A DNA stretch of 64,000 bases from Pontederia crassipes (lineage: Eukaryota; Streptophyta; Magnoliopsida; Commelinales; Pontederiaceae): NCBI GenBank assembly GCA_030549335.1, contig CM060188.1, positions 43,985,696-44,049,695 on the forward strand, given 5' to 3'. A program made the translations under genes and the position numbers. Below, piece after piece: positions 22,701-33,681 of the stretch. The notes beneath the pieces are model-generated. The model was not told where the DNA came from, did no database searches, and saw only the letters and a list, made by a program, of their open reading frames with translations. Numbering within the stretch: the first letter of the stretch is position 1; each line of letters begins with the position of its first letter.

Positions 22701-25080
22701 AGAACGTCCCATCTTTTTTTTCTCTTTTTAACAACCAATCAAAAGAGCATTAATGAAAAGAAAATCTTGAAATAATAAATATATATATAGAGAGAGAGAT
22801 AAAGAATCTACAATAGGAAACCCTAATAATGGAAAAACAAACAGTTGATCCAACATGATGGAAGGAATAGGGCCCCTTCTCCTCCAAGTATTCAACCAAG
22901 TCCCCAAAATATACGCAACATGTCCACGATGACTGATAACATTGGAAATCATTGCGACTTTACATGCGCAGCTCAACCGCGACAAAGTTTCTGAAATAAT
23001 TCACTTGAGCTCCCTCTGCAAAACAAAATAATTGCTTGGGTGCCCAATCGATCAATCAGGTAAAGCCAAGGAAATTAATCTCCGGTAAGAATTAATCTAC
23101 CAAAGTAGTAATAAGTAAAGAATGGTTAGATTCAATACCATGTGTGCACACATTTAAAATAATTCATGTTTTGATTAAGCTCACGCCTTTTGTGCATGGT
23201 CATAAGGATTTGAAAGATCCATGCTAGAAGAAAAAATTGACGTATATGTACATACATACACATGTGATTAGAAGATCAATCAATCATATTGTACGTAAAA
23301 AAGATCAATCAAAAGTAAAAAAAATGCTGAAACATATTCTAACTTTGTAAGTAGTCAGCTTTTTTTTCCTGAGAAGGTAAATAGGTCAGCTATAATTGAC
23401 GTTATATAACTGTCACCGTCAGCCATGTCTCCTGCTTCATCTACGTACTATTGGCCTGCTTGGAAATAATTTCGCTGCACGTCCATGGCGGACAATCACT
23501 CGAACCAAGACGATCTGACGAAATTACTTCTGACAAAAGATATTTCGAATTCGAGCGTTCGTAAACGTAAATAATTTTTTATTAAAACTTTAAGAGTTTC
23601 ATTTCACTGGCAGGTACGCAATGTGATGTGACTTAATCGAATTACTTGGATGGTTGGCCGACTTCAAATGTGTGAATAATGCGCTTATTTATTATCGTGC
23701 GGATTAAATCATTGGCATCGCTTCTCGGATATTTGGAACTGATTATTCAAAATAAAAAAATATCATGCTGGTAGATTATTTCAGTGCAAATACAAGCACT
23801 ATGTTTAGAAACAAAATATGTGGAGAAGAAAAGTTCTTTAGAGGATAATAACACATAAAGTGAAGAATATGGAAAGCTCAAATTTAAATGTAGAAGTATC
23901 ACATCATGCAATCAGATCTCGATCCCGATCCTCGCCATGAAGGAAAGACCGAATGGTTGACGAGCTAATTCATGAGTTTAAAAACAGTTGCTGTGATATT
24001 GAAATGACTGTCGTATTCAAATGCTCCAACAAATGGAAAGAGGACGAAATGAACCACCTAATTTAGGTATCAGTTCAAGAAGAAAATTGTGCAAGTTGTA
24101 TGGATTACTGCAAAGCATATACATATATCGTCTATAACTATTTAACCTGATCGATCCTTGGTGGTTCTTATCCAGGTTGTCATGCTGACAAGAAAACTAT
24201 GATGCAACAATTGAACTAGTAGTGATGGCTGTACAACGCGTTTATGCAAGTTCTTTAATTTACAATCGCTTGCAGGGAAATATCACTGTTACAGCTCAGG
24301 CCATTCTGATTATCTTCTGAACCAAATTATCTTCCTTCACATGGAAGGCATTACAGGTTTTTGTAACATATATATTTTGCTTCAAAAGAAAATAATGTTA
24401 TGAAACCAACTGCCACATATAAGAATAAGAAACTTTATTGTGACATACAAGATGCACTTTTTTCTCTAACAAAACCTAATTAAAATAAGGCATTCTTTAT
24501 CCAAACCACCCCAAGCAATTGAGGTCTCGATTGAAACTTAAATGATTTAATACAATAATTAAAATTATGAAATAACATTATATGATAAGCATTACTGTAA
24601 TTAGATATTACGTCTTGAATACTATATATTTTGCTGGTTCTTACGGGAACAAGTTCAGACTTAGAGATGTTCCATCCCGTGAGCTGAATTGCATTATGTT
24701 TAACATCGATCAGCAAATAATCTTTTCCACCTCTATTGTATCGCAGAATTCCGGTTTCGAATTGTTGGATTTATAACATATATAATACCTTTTTACAGTG
24801 AAAGTGAATCAAAATTTTTTCATGAACACTGGATGGGCACACTTGTATTTCAGAATAAAAAATTAATTCCGAACCGGCAAAACAGACAAGGCAGACTAAG
24901 AGTCTAAAGTTGAGGGGGGCCAAAATAATATGGTCAAAAATTCAAGCCATGATTCTTCGATCCTATGAGAAGGGATAACACGATGATACTACCGGTAGAT
25001 TATGATACTAAATTTTATTTAAAGGGGCCAAATAGATATCTTAACCCCAAAATTTGGGTAGGGGAGGGGGATCCGACAGA
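22701..25080. other. unassigned AT-rich interval
   Basis: This contains a (TA)/(GA) microsatellite near 22780-22800 and a few short ORFs without recognisable domains. A 29-codon ORF at 23485 has a good start context (GTCCATGGCG), but nothing else supports it. Confidence 0.5.
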
Positions 25081-25101
25081 AAAAATGCTGATTACCGACG
25101 G

Positions 25102-25170
25102 TCCGTCCTTAACCTCTGGATGAACCCTCATGATCTACTTGGGTCTGTCCTTAACCTCTGGATGAACCTA
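25102..25170. repeat. short tandem duplication (about 42-45 bp period)
   Basis: CCTTAACCTCTGGATGAACC occurs twice, near 25107 and 25149, separated by CTCATGATCTACTTGGGT-like spacer. Confidence 0.8.
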
Positions 25171-26442
25171 AATGAAAGCATGTCTTAGACCCTTGGTTTT
25201 AGTCCCCTTTTACAAGAAAAGGACAAGGCGAAGGAGACTTGGACGAGGAGGTAAACAAAACGCATCATGTGTGTCCATTGTGCGCTTAATACACGCCATC
25301 GTGCATTCTACGTAAGTGCATCGCACAGCGTCTCGTGTGATTGCGCGACTATGTGTGAAGCATACACAATTGTGCGATCATGAGTGAAGCACGCGCTTCC
25401 ATGCAAGAGGTGTGGGCTAACGCACGCTTCTTGCCAATGGGCCACGTACGCGTGGCCCTTTGATGGTTTGTTAAGGGCACATCAACAATTCCCACTTGCC
25501 CTCATTTGGCACATAATTATCCTTTCGTTCATCAAAAAATGGTAAATGGATCGTGCGACTTACGAGTACAAGTACACCTCTTTATAGGAATTAGAAATAG
25601 AATTGTTAAAGTTCACAATCGCCTATCTCTAGAGCGTATATTTAGGAATTCATGACATCTCAAATATATGCAACAAATGCTCAAATCATGTAACTCTCTA
25701 TGCCCTAGATCTACCTTGTATCATAGTTGAGACAACATATATATTACTCCGTGCTAATTTACTTTTATATACACTATATTTTTTTGTTGGCCAATTATAT
25801 ATGTGAAAGTTTAATGCGGTTCATGACAGTTCTTTCCCTCACACTCATTCCTTTGAGTAGTGAATTAGCTGCTTTCCTAGGGGTGGTTTGACGGACTATT
25901 TTATTTTTTGCCTTTGATTATTTCTATAAAGTAGCAAGTACTAATTCACTTTCTTAAGATATAACCAAGAGCCTAAGGGCACGTACAGATGAATCATCTG
26001 GCAAAGACACACAATGATCATTGAACTAATCATCTCTAGGTCGTCTTAGCATATTTGATACTCAACACAAGTACTATGAGTCTCCCACTAAAGAAGCATA
26101 CGTCTAGCTTTATTTAAAATAACTTAAGTCGTGTCGCTACCTTCTAACGTCTGACCTAAGTTTTTAAATTGCTTGCTCTTATATAGGAATCTCGCATCTG
26201 GCATCTCTCTCTTAATTAGGCAATATTGAGTTTCTAAAAGTCATGTTACAATAATTTTAAGAATCATATTATGATTCATATATTTCATTCCCGCTCGCTA
26301 TTTTTATAAGCGTCGGAAGCGTTTGTTCGAGTGAGGAAATAAACCAAGCCTGATTGACATATTTTTCTTTCTTTTTTTTGAGAAGGAGATATTTTTCACA
26401 TGCGTAACAAAACTGTATAAATGAAGTTATCAAAAGATAATA
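25171..26442. other. unassigned interval, possibly eroded repeat
   Basis: A zone rich in GTGCG/CGCAC motifs (25260-25450) precedes AT-rich DNA. The wording CAACAATTCCCACTTGCCCT near 25484 recalls reverse-strand copia LTR or leader sequence, but no ends or duplications were found, so no element is called. Confidence 0.35.
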
Positions 26443-26556
26443 TTTTATTCATTAAAAATTTGAGTACATCATTATATTTATTTATTCATTAAAAAATTGA
26501 GTACATCATTATATTTATTTATTCATTAAAAAATTGAGTACATCATTACATTTATA
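26443..26556. repeat. three tandem copies of a 41-bp AT-rich unit
   Basis: The unit holds TTCATTAAAAAATTGAGTAC and ATCATTATATTTATTTA and repeats near 26447, 26485 and 26524 with very few differences. No spacers or cas genes are present, so this is a minisatellite. Confidence 0.88.
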
Positions 26557-26625
26557 ATCTACGCAGTCCTAAGGGCATTTACATTTCTTAGAATGCCTCT
26601 TTAAGCAATAATTTGATGAACATAT

Positions 26626-27845
26626 TGTAGGATCCCAAAAGGCACCTAGGGGGGGAGGTTAAATTGGTGTTCAATTCGAAAATGTCGATTTTACAAAAAC
26701 CATCGCGAAAGCTTAAAATTGATTATTAAATTATTTACAATTCAGTTCATAAATTCAATATTATAGGAAGAGAGAGAGAAAATCAAACGCAAACACACGG
26801 TGATTGTTGATGAGGTTCGGCCACACCTTGGCCTATGTCCCCGCTTCGACTTTTCGACCTCGAGACCGCCGGAGATTCCACTAATCCATTCCTTTGTTCC
26901 AAATGGGGCAAGGAAGAAAGCCCTTTACACCACCGTCTTTTCTCCGCTTCGAGAGGGAAGGCAACCTCTCCTCCTAGGAAGCTAACCTATTTCTCTCGCT
27001 CAAGAGGTAAGATTTAGAACCTCTTTTACACAGGAGCTCTCTCTAATTTTTCTGAACAAAAGTGCTTCTCTCTTTTACAAGTCTATGCTCACAAGAAGAG
27101 AAGAAAGAAAGAATGAGAAAGCTATAAAATGAAAACTTCAATAAATGATCTCTCTTTGACAACTTGAAGTTTTTCTTTAATGAGTGAATGTGTGTCTTTA
27201 CTTTTAGCTTTGGCGCTCATTTTATAGCCTTCATTGTGTGAAAAATTCGTCTAAAAATTGTTCCACAAATTCATCCTTCAAATTTGACAGTTACTGTTCA
27301 TTTGACTCGGAGGCCGATCGACCGTTCTATATGACCGTTGCACCATTTTTACAGTTTCTACACTTGGTCGGCCGATCGAACTGTCGACCGGTATTGTCTC
27401 GACGTCAATCGGTTCTGGATCGATCGATCGGCGTATTCATTTGGTGGACTGGTATTGTCGATCGGCCTTCTTTGTGTCAACCGGTATTGTCTTGGCGTCA
27501 ACTAGTTCAGGATCGGTCGACCAGTGTATTCATTTGGTCGACCAGTATTGTTGACCGGCCTTCTTTGCATCGACTGACAGGTTGACCGACTGCACTATTT
27601 TGATAATAACTTTCTGCACGGTTATCCAAGTTAGACGATCTTACAGTATATGGAAAGCTAACAAAATTCTCTACAACTTTAGTGTTTCACATTCCAAAAC
27701 TAATGAGATCAGTGACAATTATTTAATCAAAGTGTAATGCATAAAGTTATCTTTTTTTTAAATTTTTTTTAGCATTTCAATTTTAATCTTTCGAAGTTTG
27801 TTTCATCAAAATATAATTTTATGTCATTAAAACTTTGACCCAACA
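26626..27845 (-). repeat. copia-type LTR, probably solo
   Basis: On the minus strand the unit begins TGTTGGGTCAAAGTTTTAAT, like the copia LTR start at 4225. It ends CTTTTGGGATCCTACA, giving TG...CA ends at 1220 bp. A cluster of CGATCGACCG/GGTCGACCAG motifs lies at 27305-27590, as in the LTR at 4225. Neither a primer site nor a polypurine tract borders it, which suggests a solo LTR. Flanks CATAT and CATCA match only in part. Confidence 0.62.
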
Positions 27846-27849
27846 CATC

Positions 27850-28201
27850 AACAATCATTTTGTGTCTTCATAATTGATAACGCTACACAATCTTATTTCT
27901 TGCTCCTCAAGTAACAACACTATTGCTGTGCAAGAAAATGTATCCGGAGGTGAATTTTATCATCAACATCACCAATCAAATTGGCATGGGTGCATCCAAC
28001 GAATCATAAATTTTCACCATGATAGCATAGTGCAAAATTTACGGTATCCTTGAAGTATCTCATAATTCTCTTCACCGCCTTCTAGTGTTGGCTTCCTAAT
28101 AATCTGATATCCACTAATTAGACCCATGGCAAAATATATGTCTGGCCGAGTACACATATAGCGTACATCAAGATGTCGACCACACTTGCGTAGAGAATAT
28201 T
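27850..28201 (-). pseudogene. old copia fossil, piece 1: RNase H end
   Basis: Minus-strand translation gives a degenerate copia RNase H (near 27950-28010: AN-x-IGDVDD-like block) and, at 28100-28160, a YMCTRPDIYFAMGLISGYQ block typical of the reverse transcriptase/RNase H connection. The piece is cut at 28201 by a CACTA element and continues at 31062. Many breaks; old. Confidence 0.65.
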
Positions 28202-28679
28202 CACTACAAGAAAACTGCTGAATAGCAATGCAAATTAGTGTCGCCATATTACGCGACTTTAAATTGACGCTAATAGCATCACAATAGCGTCGTCATTGGG
28301 TCGACAAGAGGAGACGCTAAGTGCCTCTCTATAGCGTCCATATAGCGTCTCATTAGCGTCACAAAAAGTAGACTCTAAGTGAGATGCCAAAGCGACACTA
28401 TTATTATCACGCGCGAAAACTAATAAACACGTGGCAGATGGTAACACGATATTGGCGTCGCAGGACTGCGATGCTAAATTAGCATCACAAGTGAAGTGAT
28501 GCTAAATCGACAGCATGTAAGAGTCGATATTAGAGCTGACTTCTTGTGTTACATTGGCGTCGCAAGCATGAGACGCTACGTAGCGTCATTGTGAATGCGA
28601 CGCTAAGTCAACGCTAAGTGGATGTTAGTATCATATAATTTATATATAGTACAGTCGACGCTAATCTCTTACGCTCTTT

Positions 28680-28880
28680 TTAATATAGTCTATATAATAC
28701 TAACTATACTATACTACATAATACTATATTATACAATACTATATGACACTAAACTACACTATACTACACTATACTATACTATACTATACTATACTATATT
28801 ATACTATATACTACACGAAACTATATTATACTATATTATACACCATGCTATACTATATTATTCTATTATATAATATACAA
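28680..28880. repeat. ACTAT-type pentanucleotide microsatellite
   Basis: A degenerate run of TACTATACTATACTA units inside CACTA element 1; the ORFs reading as Tyr/Ile/Leu runs here are artefacts. Confidence 0.9.
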
Positions 28881-29984
28881 AAATTAATATGCCATGCTAT
28901 ACATACATTATACTCTAATTCCCAAATTTCAAAATCGGAGGAATAGTGCTTCTTCATTTTTTAAGAAATTCAAATGGAGATTGCTAGATATCCGACCGTT
29001 GGATCATCACAAAATTTGTATCTCCCATAGAGCACTGCAACACAAATTTTTCAGCATTTTTTGGCAATTTTAGGAGGTCGTACGGTAGAGTTAAGAACCT
29101 AGGAAAAAAAAGTCTTCTGACGGTCTTTGATATGAGTCTAGTGGGAATTATCAAAACAAAAATTATGGACTCGTAGAGTTTGACACGAGCTATCCATCCG
29201 CACAAGAATCACAGCGATTGGAGGTCGGAAGAAATTCAATAAAATGGGCAAAATTTTGGAATAACAACGGTCGGTTCTCTGCGGTCTTAGATCGGATTGC
29301 TACTAAAAAATAGGCAGTTCGAAGGGCTCGAGAAGGTTGGGTAGTGCAAACTTTTCACCTTTCACGTGTTTTCCATTTTCTCTGATTCTCAAAATACCTA
29401 TTTTTCGTAATTATAAAAATCCCTCAAGACTTCTATCCCCTCTAAGAAATCTAAAAATGCACATTCTTCAAAATCGGACCTTTCGCGAGGGCTCAGAACA
29501 GTCCCATTTAGTTGACATAGAATTTTCAATTTTTTTTGAGAAATGCCAATTTTCTTAGAATTTTTTTGTTTTTTTGTATGCAATTCTAAAAAGTATTCAA
29601 AATGGTCTATACATATATATACATATAGTTTGGCGCCACTTAAGTGTCACAATAGTGACGCTATCATTTTAGCGTCACATTAGCGCCACAATAACATCGC
29701 AAAGCTGTGACGCCAAATTAGCATCTCGAATGTGCGGCGCCAATGCGATGTGATGCTCTAACTTAGCGTCACAATATATTGAGTCGCTAACTTGAGATGC
29801 TATTTGGCATACAACATGGCGCCATATTAGTGACTCAATAGCGTCGCATCATAGGCGTCGCTAACTAGCGATCCATGTGCTCATCAAGGAACGAATCATG
29901 ATCATCCGTTCTTTTAATTCGACGATTCATAACACCTCATTTGATTAAGACGATTTCTTTCCCACTTTTAATGCTTGCAACATG

Positions 29985-30470
29985 CCTTCTCCCCTCCAAC
30001 ATGCCTTCTCCCTCCGACGCTTCTTCCGTCGACACGTCCACTGTTGCCTGCCTCGTGGTGTTGTCTGCTGCTGCCACCACCTGCCTCCCTGATGCCGTCC
30101 ACTATCGCCACCGCCTGCCTCCTAACACCGTCCGCTGCTGCCACCGCCTGCCTCCTTGATGGGTGACGTCGTTCGCTGTCGCCACTACCTGCCTCCTGAC
30201 GCCATCCGCTGCCACTGCTTGCCGTCGTCCGCTGCCGCCACCGCCTACCTCCTTGACGCCGTCCGCTGCCGCCACCGCCTGCCTCCTTGACGCCATCCGC
30301 TGCTGCCTCCCGATGTGTCCGCTGCCGCCCCCCATGTGTCCGCTGCCCCCCCACCCATGTATCCGCTATCGCCACTGCTTGCTCTCTGCATGAGACACCA
30401 CCTTCTCCCCTTCGACCCCTTCTCCCCTGCCTCCGTCGCCGCCTGCTCCCTACACCGCCTTCTCCCCATC
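29985..30470. repeat. GC-rich tandem block in CACTA element 1
   Basis: Repeated units of about 30-36 bp containing CTGCCGCCACCGCCTGCCTC and GACGCCGTCCG, in seven or more imperfect copies. GC content contrasts sharply with the AT-rich surroundings. Open frames in both directions (for example 29968-30375) follow from the periodicity and are not called as genes. Confidence 0.82.
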
Positions 30471-31061
30471 GAATGTGTGTAATTTGAAATGTATATGTAA
30501 ACTTGATGTATAATGTGTAATTTGATGAACCTAATTAGAACGTGTACATGATCGAGTATCATAGTTAAACTTGTGTAAAGAAATGTGAAATGTGAAATGT
30601 AAATTAGATTGTACAAAGCATGCTATTTTTGTTGGATGAAGATGTCATACTTAGCGTCTCTTTAGTGTCACATTAGCGTCGCAAAGTAGCGCCCCATTAA
30701 CGTCCACTTAGAGTCACAATAGCATCTATGTAGCACCACAACCAACGACGAGGATAAACTTAAGCATTATTTTAGCGTCATACCAGCGTCAAAACAATGT
30801 CATATTAGCGTTATTTTAGCGTCAAAACAATGTCATATTAGCGTTATTTTAGCGTCAACCCAGTGTCACCTTAGCGTTGCACACTCCAGCACCATTTTAG
30901 CGTCGAACTAGTAAGGATGACGCAAATAGCGTCAGACCTTTGGCGTCACCATGACTGTGGCGCGTAGGCAACGCTAATTCGTCGCTACATTGTTTAGCGA
31001 CAAATTAGCGATGCATTAGAGTCAATATACATGTGTCGCTATTTGATTAATTCTTGTAGTG

Positions 31062-32845
31062 ATTGGACATTTTCTTTTGTTCTTTTAGAGTTTTATAGAG
31101 AACATTGGGCATTTTATTTTTTCCTTTAGAGTTTTAGGGCACATGTCCAAACTTAAAAACCTCGTCGTTCATAATAGGAATGTCAATGAGTTTGCAGTCA
31201 TTCATACAAAAGCGTTCCAAAACTTTCTTTATGTATGATTTCACCCCTAGTATGTAGACTTCTTCATCCATATTCTTCCGAGGACAACCAATGCTTAATG
31301 GTAATGACAAAATTCTTATTATTTTTAACTAATAGAATGTCATCTACATCTATAATTAGGATAGCAAAATTATTCTCAAACTTATGAACATACACATAAT
31401 GATCTTCATTAATCATGTTAAAATCGTATGAAATAAATGATTGATGGAATTCTAGATGATTATTTGAGTCTATAGATGGACTGGTGCAATTTGTAAACTT
31501 TGTGCTCTTCTCCTTTTACAACGATGCCTTGAGATTGCTCCGTGTAAATTTTGTCTAGTTCTCCATTAAGAAACGTAGTCTTTACATCCATTTGATGTAA
31601 TTCTAAATTCACATATATAATTATCACTAATATTAGGCGAATTGAAATAAACCTTACAACAGGTGCAAAAATTTTTTCATAATCAACAGTCGTTGTTTGG
31701 GCGAAATCTTTCGCCACTAAGTGGATTTTATATCTTTCAATTGATCAATCCATGTCACTTTTAATTTTGAGAACCCACTTGTTCCCATTTGCCTTATGGC
31801 CTAACAGGAGATCAACCAAGTCTCCGACTTAATTTTTTTGCATGAATCCTAACTCTTTATCTGTCTTAATTCATTCTTCTTTAGTAGGAGATGAGAGAGC
31901 CTCTTTACAGATTTAGGTTAAAGTTCATCTTCCAGACTTACTATGTGGGCTTGGCCATGTTCATGCAATCTTTCGATTTCAAATCTTCAACACGAAACAT
32001 GTTTTCTAGTACGTCGAAGAAACTTTCAGGTTCAACAGTTGGCAATTGCGAATCTCTCGCACTCGAATCAAGCTATGGGATGGAGAATATAAACTCCTCA
32101 ACAGATTTATTTGCTTATGTCGCTAACTCAAAATCTTTTTTTTCATGTAAAAAAATTCCTTGTCTATCTCGCCTAGCTTAGGAAAGTCATTTTCTATGAA
32201 TGTCACATCTCTACTTTTAATTTTTTTCACCGTACCGTATTTCCTTTCACCTATAAATACATAGCCCTTAGAGGATTCATAATATCTTCTGAAGATACAA
32301 TTATGCCATTTTGGACTCAACTTTTCATGTTTATGAGAATTGTTTAAAACATAGGTTGCACAATTCCAAGAATGCAAAATATTAAGGTGAGGCTTTCGAC
32401 CTATCCAATTTCATAAGGAGTGGTGACAATCGATTTTGACGATACACAATTCAAAATGTAAGCAGCATTCAATAGTGCATCTTCCCAATATAAAACCAAA
32501 ATATTAGCTTGCGTCATCATGAATCGAATCATATCAAATAAGGTATGATTTTGTCTTTCTGCAACACTATTTTATTGTGAAGTCCTTAGTACTATTAGTT
32601 GCCTAACTATATATTTTTTTTATCATATAACTTTTTGAATGGTACAAAATAATCCAAAGCTTTGGACTTATGAGAAATTAAGAATACAACACCGTAACTT
32701 GAATAATCATATATAAAGGTGATGAAGTATGGACATTTATCGAATCACATATGTACAAATAGATTAATTATAATGGGTACTCGGTGCATTTTTTTCTTTC
32801 CAAATGGTGTTCTTGTTTTCTTTCTAACTAGACATTCCTCACAAA
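31062..32845 (-). pseudogene. old copia fossil, piece 2: reverse transcriptase and integrase
   Basis: On the minus strand this continues piece 1. It shows reverse transcriptase (VDYEKIFAPVVRFISIRLIL, HQMDVKTTFLNGELDKIYTE at 31500-31700), the integrase C-terminal part (32123-32377, with FRRYYESSKGYVF) and, up to 32845, the GAG-pre-integrase block ICEECLVRKKTRTPFGK. It is heavily broken. The left neighbour is CACTA element 1. At 32846 it joins the Gly/Tyr-rich gene in the same reading frame. Confidence 0.82.
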
Positions 32846-33248
32846 TATTGTTATTGTACTCATCGCGATATCTCTTCTCGCCGGATGACTTACTGTCATA
32901 GCCGTTCTTGTAATTGTTGCTGTAGTCTCTCTTCTCACCATAATTCTTGCCATAGTAGCCATTATTGTAACTATTGTAGTCTCTCTTCTCACCATAACTC
33001 TTTACATAGCCATTGTTGTATCCTCTTTTCTCACCATAAGAGCCATTAACTTCTTCTTTCTTGCCATAGGCACTGTTGTACTGATCCCCTCCTTTGCCAC
33101 TGTATTTGGATCTTCCATCATATCCTCCGTTATAGTTGCCATAGCTTTCGCCGCCATATTGTTCACCTGAAATGTAGCCACTGTAACCTCCATAGCAGAC
33201 GGTGAGCGTGCCCAGCAGGAGGAGGAGAAGAACACTTGTGGTGGCCAT
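32846..33248 (-). CDS. secreted Gly/Tyr/Asn-rich protein, 3' end lost and fused to copia sequence
   Basis: The frame starts at 33248 with MATTSVLLLLLLGTLTVCYG, a clear signal peptide (hydrophobic core about residues 4-19). It is followed by about 114 residues rich in Gly, Tyr, Asn, Ser and Lys. A repeat of the type SYGEKRDYNSYNNGYYGKNY occurs four to five times (GEKR at residues about 72, 86, 104 and 123). This is the look of plant cell-wall glycine-rich or tyrosine-rich structural proteins; the exact family is not recognised. From residue 135 the open frame runs without a break into a copia GAG-pre-integrase stretch and ends at 32745 (167 residues in all). The native C-terminus is therefore missing. 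A TATA box lies 77-84 bases upstream. It sits inside an old copia fossil, so it may be a captured copy. Expression is unknown. Confidence 0.68.
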
Positions 33249-33324
33249 CTTAGACTTAGGGGTGGTGGAAAGTATCTAAGCAGATGTTTATTTGGATGAG
33301 AGACACGGTTGGCAGCTGATGCTT

Positions 33325-33332
33325 TATTTATA
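33325..33332 (-). promoter_or_regulatory. TATA box of the Gly/Tyr-rich gene
   Basis: TATAAATA on the minus strand, inside CCTCTATAAATAAAGC, 77 bases before the ATG at 33248. That gives a typical plant 5' leader of about 45-50 bases. Confidence 0.65.
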
Positions 33333-33681
33333 GAGGTTTCAGGCGCTGTATGAATCAAGAACGCAACAGAGACTGCAACGCCAATCCAAAATTCCCACCT
33401 CAAATGGCTACATGGAACAGTTGCATCTACGATGCAACCACAATAGAATTCTGTAATCAGTCCAAGATCAAAATGTAATTGTCTGCTAAACCTTTTAGTG
33501 TAATTTGATGAATTGCCAACTTCCACGCCATTTCCGTTTCTCCATGTCCACTTATGATGCTGATCGACAACCAGAAAGAGCGTCTCTTGTCAATAAATTG
33601 CTTAGGCTTGGATTCGGCAAGTCACCTCAGTTAACTAGGATATAATAACGGGACATGCGTATATGGAAGTTACTCTATCAC
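33333..33681 (-). promoter_or_regulatory. upstream region of the Gly/Tyr-rich gene
   Basis: About 350 bp of non-repeat DNA between the TATA box and CACTA element 2. It continues beyond that element for only 15 bp (36797-36811). No coding sequence. This appears to be the gene's own promoter fragment, carried along with it. Confidence 0.4.

Larger units (their letters stand above)
28202..31061. mobile_element. non-autonomous CACTA element 1
   Basis: The termini are CACTACAAGAA (28202-28212) and TTCTTGTAGTG (31051-31061), flanked on both sides by the exact 3-bp duplication ATT (28199-28201 and 31062-31064). The copia fossil resumes across it. The two arms (28230-28670 and 29630-31040) are packed with TTAGCGTCAC/GCGTCGCTA-type units and complements, the subterminal binding arrays known for CACTA elements. 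The middle holds an ACTAT-rich microsatellite and a Pro-codon-like GC-rich tandem block. No transposase. Confidence 0.93.

Noticed and set aside
22728-22985. 85-codon minus-strand ORF
   Set aside because: Its C-terminal half translates a TA/GA microsatellite, and the N-terminal half has no recognised domain.
23485-23574. 29-codon ORF (MADNHSNQDDLTKLLLTKDI...) with good start context
   Set aside because: Too short, no homolog recalled, no conserved neighbours. It could be chance in an unassigned region.
26443-26556. CRISPR-like direct repeats
   Set aside because: No spacers and no cas genes; a contiguous minisatellite in a plant genome.
28622-28946. Tyr/Ile/Leu-repeat ORFs
   Set aside because: Translation of an ACTAT microsatellite.
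29941-30616. Several overlapping ORFs in a CCGCC-rich block
   Set aside because: The tandem 30-36-bp repeat keeps frames open on both strands. It lies inside a CACTA element and has no recognisable protein features.
33002-33526. 174-codon minus-strand ORF overlapping the Gly/Tyr-rich gene
   Set aside because: Other-frame shadow of the repeat-rich gene and its promoter; the 33248 frame has the signal peptide and repeats.
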